A stretch of DNA of 9,161 nucleotides from Opitutaceae bacterium (GTDB taxonomy: Bacteria > Verrucomicrobiota > Verrucomicrobiia > Opitutales > Opitutaceae), in assembly GCA_023265535.1 (NCBI GenBank), contig JAHFTI010000127.1, positions 1 through 9,161 of the forward strand, given 5' to 3'. Below are positions 1 through 5,499 of this stretch, piece by piece; position 1 is the first letter of the stretch; every line of letters starts with the position of its first letter. The position numbers and the translations under genes are program-made. The notes beneath the pieces were generated by a model, which did not search any database, had not been told where the DNA came from, and saw only the letters and a list, made by a program, of their open reading frames with translations.

Positions 1-365
1 CCAAGATCAAGACCATCCAGGACGACACCCAGGGTGCGGTGACGGCCATCAAGGAGATCTCCACGATCATCGGCCAGATCAACCAGATCCAGACCGTCAT
101 CGCGTCCTCTGTCGAGGAACAGGCTGCGACGACCAACGAGATCTCCAAGAACGTCTCAGAGGCCGCCACCGGCGCCAACGAGATCGCGAAGAACATCGGT
201 GCTGTCTCCCAGGCTGCCAAGGGCACCACCGAAGGCGCCAACCAGACTGCGACCGCCGCACACGAACTCGCGCGCCTGTCCGCCGAGCTGCGCAAGGTGG
301 TCGAGCTCTTCAAGATCGACGGCTCTTCCTCCTCCTCGTCCTCAGCCCGCAGCTACAAGCGCTGA
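1..365 (+). CDS. Methyl-accepting chemotaxis protein, C-terminal end (MCP1, partial)
   Basis: This is the end of a chemoreceptor gene whose start lies left of the window; the reading frame is open from base 3 (KIKTIQDDTQGAV...) to the TGA at 363-365. What remains is the descending helix of the cytoplasmic signalling hairpin, after the tip. It includes ASSVEEQAAT, which fits the general MCP methylation-site pattern (small-small-x-x-E/Q-E/Q-x-x-small-small). The helix ends in a normal MCP finish (ELRKVVELFKI), followed by seven serines and a basic tail, ARSYKR. There is no NWETF-type CheR/CheB-docking pentapeptide. The protein aligns without gaps to residues 778-857 of the next gene, so the two are paralogues. 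The sensor part cannot be seen. The MCP assignment is firm; the ligand is unknown. Confidence 0.93.
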   Translation, partial: KIKTIQDDTQGAVTAIKEISTIIGQINQIQTVIASSVEEQAATTNEISKNVSEAATGANEIAKNIGAVSQAAKGTTEGANQTATAAHELARLSAELRKVVELFKIDGSSSSSSSARSYKR

Positions 366-379
366 TTTGGCCCTTCCCT

Positions 380-424
380 GCCGCCCGTGACAGCTCACGG
401 GCGGCGCGCCCCCTGCTTCTTTTG
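380..424 (+). terminator. Perfect inverted repeat, likely intrinsic terminator or attenuator between the two MCP genes
   Basis: CCGCCCGTGA at 381-390 and TCACGGGCGG at 395-404 are exact reverse complements around a four-base loop (CAGC). A G-C pair at 380/405 can extend the stem to 11 pairs. A T-rich stretch (TGCTTCTTTT, about 414-424) follows, but a C-rich spacer separates it from the stem, so it is not a textbook terminator. It lies 15 bp after the MCP1 stop and 28 bp before the MCP2 start. It may end MCP1 transcription, protect its 3' end or let part of transcription through. Confidence 0.6.
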
Positions 425-432
425 CCAATATC

Positions 433-3006
433 ATGAAAATCGGACAAAAAATGGGCCTCGGCTTCGGCGCCATCACCGGCGTCACGGCCATCCTTGGCAT
501 CACTGCCTTCATGATGTTCCGAAGCGTGGACAACGAGGTTGTGCTGCTGAGCACACACTCCCTCCCTGTGGTGCAGAACAGCACCGGTGTGGAACGCAGC
601 GCCTTCGAGTGCATCCTCGAGCAGAAGAACTATGTCATCAAGGCCAGCGACGAGACCCACACGCTGGCGCGCAAGCACGTGTCAGACCTGATGGCCAACC
701 TGGACAAGGTCGACTCCATTGCAAAGACCTTCAATGACAGCGACCTCCTCTCAAAGTCGGCCGAGGTTCGGAAAATCAGCAGCGACTGGGCCAAGCTCTA
801 CGAACAGGGTGTCTCAGCCATCAAGGCCGCCGCCGCCGCTGAAAAGGTGATGGGTGAAAAGGGCGAAATCGTCGGACAGCAGGCGGATGACTACATCTCC
901 GCCAAGCAGCAGGAATACCTTCAGGCCAAGACCGCTCTCGCCACCGTCAACAAGATCAACGCCACTGCCTTTGCCACGCGAGTGAACGAAAAGGCCTACA
1001 TGCTGCTCGGTGAGAAGCAGCAGTACGCTGAGTTGCAGCGCAACATTTCCATCCTGGAGGCGGCCTACACCCAGCTCGAGACCTTCAAGCCCGATGCCTC
1101 CGAGAAGAAGCTGATCAACGAGGCCCGTAGCGCCACAAGGGAGTACCTCCAGGCTGCCAAGTCCTGGGTGGACTATCAGGGACAGGCCCAGCGTGCCCGT
1201 GCCTCCATGGATGAGACCTATGCAAAGGTCACTGCGATCATGGAGGGCTTCATCGCCGCCAAGGACCGTGAATTCAAGGCTGCCGCCACCGACGCGCTTC
1301 GTGTCTCGAGCCTCACCCTCATGACCGCCGCGCAACGCGTGGTCGGTAGTGCCAACGACACCGTGGCGCACGCCCGCACCTACATGCTCGATGCCAAGCC
1401 CGAGGCATGGAAAGGCGTGACGGATGCCCTGGACGAGGTCACCCGCGGACTCGGCGAGTTGCGGGCCATGTGCACCAACGAGAACGATCGCCGTTCCATC
1501 CAAGAGGCGGAGGTCTCTGCCCGTGAATTTCTGGCATCCGCCAAGTCCTGGGCCGACCTTGATCGCCAGATGAAGGAGGCTGCCAAGATCATGGACAGCG
1601 GTGGCGAAACCGTCGCCTATGCGGCCAATGTTTATCAGGTAGCCAAGACCAAGCGCACCGATTTGGTGGCTGATGCCGTTTTCATGGTGTCTGAGATCGC
1701 ACAGTTGGTGCCCTCCGCACGCCTCACCTCCCGCCGTTACATGATGACCCAGGATCCGGCCGTCTGGGAGCAGCTCATGAACCAGCTGGCATCCCTGCAG
1801 AAGCTCTATGCGGACCTGCGCAAGGTCTCGTCCTCCGCGGAGGATCTGGCGCGCATTGACAAGGCTTCCGCCGCCACCGCCGAGTACGAGGAGGCCTCGA
1901 AGTCCTGGGCCAATTTTGACAACGAACTGCGCAAGAAGGTGCTTCCCGAGATGGACCGCATCGGCATCCAGGTGCTCGCCACTGCCCAGCAGGCCGAGAA
2001 CAATGCCTGGGGTGCCTCCGGCGCCGCCAGCGACCGCGTGCAGTCCGTCGTCTCGACCTCCAAGTTTGTCTCCATCACCTCGATGGTCATCGGGCTCATC
2101 ATCGGCCTGATCGTCTCGACCCTGATCACCCGCCAGATCGTGCTGCCGCTTCGTCAGGGAGTCGGCTTCTCCGAACGCATCGCCCGAGGCGACCTCACCC
2201 AGAACCTGGAAATCCACCGCGACGACGAGATCGGCCAGCTGGCCACCAGCATGAACGAGATGGTCGATGGCCTGCGCGTCAACATCCAGTCCATCGCCAA
2301 CAATGCCCAGTCGCTGAGTGCCTCCTCCGAGGAACTCACGTCCGTGAGCACCCAGGTGAGTTCCGCCGCCGAGGAAACCGCCAGCCAGTCCAATATCGTC
2401 TCCGCCGCCGCCGAGCAGGTAAGCAAGAACATCAACACGGTCGCCACCGGCACCGAGGAGATGAGCGCCTCCATCCGCGAGATCGCGAAGAACGCCAGCG
2501 AGGCCGCCAAGGTGGCGTCCCACGCCGCGACCGTCGCCGAGAACACGAACGTCACCGTCGCCAAGCTGGGCGACAGCAGCATCGAGATCGGCAACGTGAT
2601 CAAGGTGATCACCTCGATCGCCGAGCAGACCAACCTGCTCGCCCTGAACGCCACCATCGAGGCGGCGCGAGCGGGCGAGGCGGGCAAGGGCTTCGCGGTG
2701 GTCGCCAACGAGGTCAAGGAGCTGGCCAAGCAGACCGCCAAGGCCACCGAGGAGATCGGCTCCAAGATCAAGACCATCCAGAACGACACCCAGGGTGCCG
2801 TCGATGCCATCAAGGAGATCTCAACGATCATCAATCAGATCAACCAGATCCAGACCGTCATCGCCTCCTCAGTCGAGGAGCAGGCCGCCACGACCAACGA
2901 GATATCCAAGAACGTCAACGAGGCCGCCACGGGGGCCAACGAGATCGCAAAGAACATCATCTCCGTTTCGCAGGCCGCCCGCGGCACCACCCAGGGCGCC
3001 GGTTAG
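433..3006 (+). CDS. Methyl-accepting chemotaxis protein with four-unit helical sensor, ended early by an in-frame TAG (MCP2)
   Basis: Membrane chemoreceptor of 857 residues that would sense a periplasmic signal and control CheA. The start MKIGQKMGLGFG is typical of MCPs. Transmembrane segments lie at about 11-30 and 545-565, enclosing an unusually large, all-helical periplasmic region of about 500 residues. That region holds four related units resembling HBM-type or TorS-type helical sensors. A HAMP domain (about 566-618) follows, then the signalling hairpin. The tip motif EQTNLLALNATIEAARAGE (731-749) is intact, with N739, E743, R746 and E749 matching Tsr N381, E385, R388 and E391. ATGTEEMSAS (671-680) and ASSVEEQAAT (811-820) match the methylation consensus and lie equally far from the tip. 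The protein ends at GTTQGAG because of the TAG at 3004-3006. MCP1 has CAG (Gln) there, and the frame continues to 3120 with a normal MCP ending. Whether the truncated form works is unclear. The leader has no Shine-Dalgarno sequence. Confidence 0.93.
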   Translation: MKIGQKMGLGFGAITGVTAILGITAFMMFRSVDNEVVLLSTHSLPVVQNSTGVERSAFECILEQKNYVIKASDETHTLARKHVSDLMANLDKVDSIAKTFNDSDLLSKSAEVRKISSDWAKLYEQGVSAIKAAAAAEKVMGEKGEIVGQQADDYISAKQQEYLQAKTALATVNKINATAFATRVNEKAYMLLGEKQQYAELQRNISILEAAYTQLETFKPDASEKKLINEARSATREYLQAAKSWVDYQGQAQRARASMDETYAKVTAIMEGFIAAKDREFKAAATDALRVSSLTLMTAAQRVVGSANDTVAHARTYMLDAKPEAWKGVTDALDEVTRGLGELRAMCTNENDRRSIQEAEVSAREFLASAKSWADLDRQMKEAAKIMDSGGETVAYAANVYQVAKTKRTDLVADAVFMVSEIAQLVPSARLTSRRYMMTQDPAVWEQLMNQLASLQKLYADLRKVSSSAEDLARIDKASAATAEYEEASKSWANFDNELRKKVLPEMDRIGIQVLATAQQAENNAWGASGAASDRVQSVVSTSKFVSITSMVIGLIIGLIVSTLITRQIVLPLRQGVGFSERIARGDLTQNLEIHRDDEIGQLATSMNEMVDGLRVNIQSIANNAQSLSASSEELTSVSTQVSSAAEETASQSNIVSAAAEQVSKNINTVATGTEEMSASIREIAKNASEAAKVASHAATVAENTNVTVAKLGDSSIEIGNVIKVITSIAEQTNLLALNATIEAARAGEAGKGFAVVANEVKELAKQTAKATEEIGSKIKTIQNDTQGAVDAIKEISTIINQINQIQTVIASSVEEQAATTNEISKNVNEAATGANEIAKNIISVSQAARGTTQGAG
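568..2034 (+). repeat. Four tandem related units of about 120-128 residues in the MCP2 sensor region
   Basis: Two anchors recur with regular spacing within the protein. A tyrosine motif appears at Y67 (KNYVIK), Y189 (KAYMLL), Y317 (RTYMLD) and Y436 (RRYMMT), with spacings of 122, 128 and 119. A tryptophan motif appears at W119 (SSDWAKL), W245 (AAKSWVD), W373 (SAKSWAD) and W492 (ASKSWAN), with spacings of 126, 128 and 119. Units 2-4 are clearly alike, including the DNA run AAGTCCTGGG around each KSW. Unit 1 is more diverged. Published HBM sensors are about 250 residues with two helical modules, so this could be two such domains or one expanded by internal duplication. Confidence 0.75.
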
Positions 3007-3120
3007 ACCGCGACCGCCGCACAGGAGCTTGCCCGTCTCGCCAGTGATCTCCGCAAGGTCGTCGACAACTTCAAACTCGATAACTCCAGCTCAAGCTCAA
3101 GCTCACGCAAGCGCAGCTGA
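3007..3120 (+). pseudogene. In-frame remnant of the MCP2 C-terminus downstream of the premature TAG
   Basis: Reading on in the MCP2 frame after the TAG gives 37 codons and then TGA at 3118-3120. They encode TATAAQELARLASDLRKVV, then DNFKLDN, seven serines and RKRS. This matches the MCP1 ending (TATAAHELARLSAELRKVV, ELFKI, seven serines, basic tail) with no frame disruption. Reading through the TAG would give an 895-residue receptor. The segment is either translated by readthrough, a recently disabled tail, or the sign of a C-to-T sequence error at 3004. It contains three copies of the hexamer AGCTCA (3088-3105) that code for serines. Confidence 0.85.
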
Positions 3121-3129
3121 CCTCCTCCC

Positions 3130-3498
3130 ATGCGTCTACTCGTCATAGATGATTCCTCCACGATGCGTGCCATCCTGTGCACGTATTCCCGCAACCTTGG
3201 CTTCGAGACCGTCGAGGCCGAGGACGGTTGCCAGGCCCTCGAGCGTCTCAGGGACTCCGGCCCCTTCGCGGCACTCCTGATTGACTGGGACATGCCTCGG
3301 ATGAACGGCTTTCAGCTGCTCAAGGCCGTGCGTGCCGACGCCAGTTATGCCAACGTGAAGATCCTCATGGTCACCGCCCAAAACACCTACGAAAAGGTGG
3401 CCGAGGCGATTTCCTGTGGCGCCGATGACTTCCTCATGAAGCCCTTGGACGAGCAGATGTTCGTGGAGAAACTGTGCCTTCTCGGCCTCGTGTCCTGA
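3130..3498 (+). CDS. cheY: CheY-type single-domain response regulator
   Basis: A stand-alone receiver domain of 122 residues, the usual CheY length. It should take a phosphoryl group from CheA and, in the classical pathway, bind the flagellar motor switch. The acidic pair D7/D8 (VIDDSS), phospho-acceptor D52 (LLIDWDMPRMNG), the T82 switch residue (MVTAQN) and K104 (FLMKPLD) are all in place. It starts nine bases after the ancestral MCP2 stop at 3120 but 123 bases after the actual TAG, so the leader crosses untranslated MCP2 remnant. Directly before ATG lies CCTCCTCCC, a pyrimidine run with no Shine-Dalgarno match. The position between an MCP gene and cheB-cheR supports a chemotaxis role. A phosphate sink or another target besides the motor is possible. 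Confidence 0.93.
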   Translation: MRLLVIDDSSTMRAILCTYSRNLGFETVEAEDGCQALERLRDSGPFAALLIDWDMPRMNGFQLLKAVRADASYANVKILMVTAQNTYEKVAEAISCGADDFLMKPLDEQMFVEKLCLLGLVS

Positions 3499-3515
3499 CC
3501 TTCCCCCCTTCAATC

Positions 3516-4640
3516 ATGCCGAAGATCCGTGTTTTGGTGGTAGATGACTCGGTCGTCATGCGGCGCCTCATCACAGAGGTGCTGCAGGGTGACCCTGGCA
3601 TCGAGGTCGTCGGCATCGCGCACAACGGCAGGATCGCCCTGCAGAAACTCTCGCAGGTCAATCCGGACGTGGTCACCATGGACGTGGAGATGCCCGAGCT
3701 CGACGGCGTGAAGGCGCTCAAGGAACTGCGCAGGACCTACCCGCGCATGCCTGTCATCATGTTCTCCTCGCTGACCCAGCGGGGCGCCTCCGCGACCCTG
3801 GATGCCCTGGCCGCCGGAGCCACCGACTACGTGACCAAGCCGGTCGACGTGATGGACCTTCAGGAGAGCATCTCGCGCCTCCAGGAGGAACTGCTCCCGC
3901 GCATCCGGGTTCATTTCCAGCGCACACAGGCGGAGTTCTCCCCCGTCCCCACGGTGGCGCCCGCGGCCCCAGGGGCCTCGACTTTCACCGTTCCCGCGTC
4001 CTCCCTGGCGACTCCCAGGACAGGTGCCCCTTCCGCGGCCCCGCTCCTGTCGGGCGCTGTCGAGCTGCTCTGCATCGGCTCCTCGACCGGCGGCCCGATG
4101 GCCCTGGAGAAGGTGTTCCAGGGGCTGGTCACTCCGCTTTCCGTGCCCGTCGTCCTCGTGCAGCACATGCCGGCGATGTTCACGCAGATGATGGCAGAGC
4201 GCCTGAACGCCCTGCGCATTCCGCTGCGTTGCATGGAGGCCACGCACGGCCTCACTCTCAAGCCCGGCCACGCCTATGTGGCACCCGGCGGTTTTCACAT
4301 GACCGTGCACCGTGACCAGGGCGGTTCCTTCTCCGTTCGCACCAACACGAATCCTCCCGAGAATTCCTGCAGGCCTGCGGTCGATGTGCTGTTTCGCTCG
4401 GCAGTGGCCACCGGGGCCAATGTGCTGGGCGTCGTGCTCACCGGCATGGGGCAGGACGGATTGCGCGGCTGCGAGCTGATCCGCGAAAAGGGTGGCCAGG
4501 TCGTCGTGCAGGACCAGGCCAGCTCGGTGGTCTGGGGCATGCCCGGCGCCGTCGCCCAGGCCGGCCTCGCCCACGCCATTCTTCCCATCGAGGAGATCGC
4601 GCCCGAGATCCTTCGTCGCCTCAAGGCCACCCGCCGATGA
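3516..4640 (+). CDS. cheB: Chemotaxis protein-glutamate methylesterase/deamidase CheB
   Basis: Removes methyl groups from receptor glutamates, and in the family also deamidates glutamines, as the feedback arm of adaptation. The protein has 374 residues, about 25 more than E. coli CheB. The receiver domain (1-125) has D10/D11, phospho-acceptor D56 (TMDVEMP), S84/S85 and K108 (VTKPVD). An Ala/Pro/Ser/Thr-rich linker (about 138-182) accounts for the extra length. The methylesterase domain (about 183-370) carries the catalytic set S190 (IGSSTGGP), H217 (VQHMP) and D314 (TGMGQDG), with the same spacing as E. coli S164, H190 and D286. I chose ATG 3516 because the receiver fold begins at once (MPKIRVLVVDDS). 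An in-frame ATG at 3474 would overlap cheY and add a non-domain leader. It starts 17 bp after cheY. Confidence 0.96.
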   Translation: MPKIRVLVVDDSVVMRRLITEVLQGDPGIEVVGIAHNGRIALQKLSQVNPDVVTMDVEMPELDGVKALKELRRTYPRMPVIMFSSLTQRGASATLDALAAGATDYVTKPVDVMDLQESISRLQEELLPRIRVHFQRTQAEFSPVPTVAPAAPGASTFTVPASSLATPRTGAPSAAPLLSGAVELLCIGSSTGGPMALEKVFQGLVTPLSVPVVLVQHMPAMFTQMMAERLNALRIPLRCMEATHGLTLKPGHAYVAPGGFHMTVHRDQGGSFSVRTNTNPPENSCRPAVDVLFRSAVATGANVLGVVLTGMGQDGLRGCELIREKGGQVVVQDQASSVVWGMPGAVAQAGLAHAILPIEEIAPEILRRLKATRR

Positions 4641-4689
4641 GCCCCCTCTCCAGAATGTCCGCACCCCTGCCCGCGCCCTTCCCCTCGAA

Positions 4690-5499
4690 ATGAATGAGGA
4701 AAATTTCAAGTTCATCTGCGATCTGGTGCTGCGCGAGGCCGCCATCGTGCTCGGGGCCGGCAAGGAATACCTGGTCGAGGCCCGCCTCGGCGGCGTGGCC
4801 TCGCGCCATCGTTTCCCCAGCCTCAATGCGCTGATCGACCACCTGCGTTTCGCCCCGAACACCCTGCCGCTGCAGCGTGAGATCGTCGACGCGCTCACCA
4901 CCAACGAGACCCTGTTTTTCCGCGACTTCCATCCTTTTGAGGCCCTCAAGAAGGAAGTGCTGCCCTCTCTCCTGGCACGCCACACCACCGGCAAGATCAT
5001 GATCTGGTCCGCTGCCTGTTCGAGCGGACAGGAGCCCTACAGTCTGGCGATGTTGCTCAACGAGGCCTTTCCGTCCCAGGCAGATCGCTTCCAGATCATG
5101 GCCACGGACATCTCCACGAGCATCCTGCGCCGTGCGCGCTCCGGCCTTTACCAACAGCTCGAGGTCAACCGTGGCCTTCCTGCTCCCTATCTCGTCAAGT
5201 ACTTCACGCAGACTCCGGAAGGCTGGCAGATCAACGAGCAGATCCGGCGCAGCGTCGACTTCAGGGAGATCAACCTCTCACGACCCTTCGTCGGCATGCC
5301 GAAGTTCCATTTCGTGCTGATTCGGAATGTGATGATCTATTTCGATATCCCCGTCCGCCGCCAGATCCTCAAGCAGGTGCGCGAACTCCTGGTGCCCGGA
5401 GGCTATCTGCTCCTCGGCGGCGCCGAGACCACCCTCATGGTGGACGACGGCTTCACCCCCGTGAACATCGGGCGCAGCACATTTTACCAGGTAACGTGA
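4690..5499 (+). CDS. cheR: Chemotaxis protein methyltransferase CheR
   Basis: Transfers methyl groups from S-adenosylmethionine to receptor glutamates, opposing CheB. The 269 residues match the short, single-domain CheR family. An N-terminal helical part (1-65) is followed by the signature TTNETLFFRD (70-79). The SAM-binding loop WSAACSSGQEPYSLAM lies at 106-121, the acidic ATDIS at 138-142 and the conserved RNVMIYFD at 212-219. No TPR or other C-terminal extension is present. The start at 4690 gives the normal N-terminus; upstream in-frame codons are arginine/proline-rich shadow of cheB in another frame. The 49-bp gap after cheB is the largest in the cheY-onward operon and is C/T-rich. Neither receptor has an NWETF-type tail for it to dock on, so recruitment is probably direct. 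Confidence 0.96.
   Translation: MNEENFKFICDLVLREAAIVLGAGKEYLVEARLGGVASRHRFPSLNALIDHLRFAPNTLPLQREIVDALTTNETLFFRDFHPFEALKKEVLPSLLARHTTGKIMIWSAACSSGQEPYSLAMLLNEAFPSQADRFQIMATDISTSILRRARSGLYQQLEVNRGLPAPYLVKYFTQTPEGWQINEQIRRSVDFREINLSRPFVGMPKFHFVLIRNVMIYFDIPVRRQILKQVRELLVPGGYLLLGGAETTLMVDDGFTPVNIGRSTFYQVT

Noticed and set aside
814..2523. Long open frame on the minus strand opposite MCP2 (569 codons)
   Set aside because: It is antisense to a well-supported chemoreceptor. The protein is Gly/His/Asp/Leu-rich with no recognisable domain, as expected from GC-rich codon bias on the opposite strand.
3004..3006. TAG as a pyrrolysine or other recoded codon
   Set aside because: The aligned residue in MCP1 is an ordinary Gln in a coiled coil with no catalytic role, and no recoding element was seen. 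A point mutation or error is simpler.
3088..3105. AGCTCA hexamer repeat as a phase-variable repeat
   Set aside because: There are only three copies, length changes would keep the frame, and it lies in a serine tail matched in length by MCP1 with different codons.
3121..3129. Minus-strand GGGAGGAGG as a Shine-Dalgarno site for an antisense gene
   Set aside because: No credible minus-strand coding region starts at a suitable distance; it is the complement of the pyrimidine-rich cheY leader.
3474..3515. Upstream in-frame ATG for cheB overlapping the end of cheY
   Set aside because: It would add 14 residues not seen in receiver domains; ATG 3516 begins directly at the fold and has a leader like its neighbours.
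4492..4689. Upstream in-frame extension of cheR inside cheB
   Set aside because: The added residues are Arg/Pro/Ser-rich shadow of cheB; the CheR family N-terminus matches the ATG at 4690.
3510..5000. Long minus-strand open frame opposite cheB and cheR (496 codons)
   Set aside because: It overlaps two genes with intact catalytic motifs, and its translation shows only His/Arg/Gly-rich low-information sequence.
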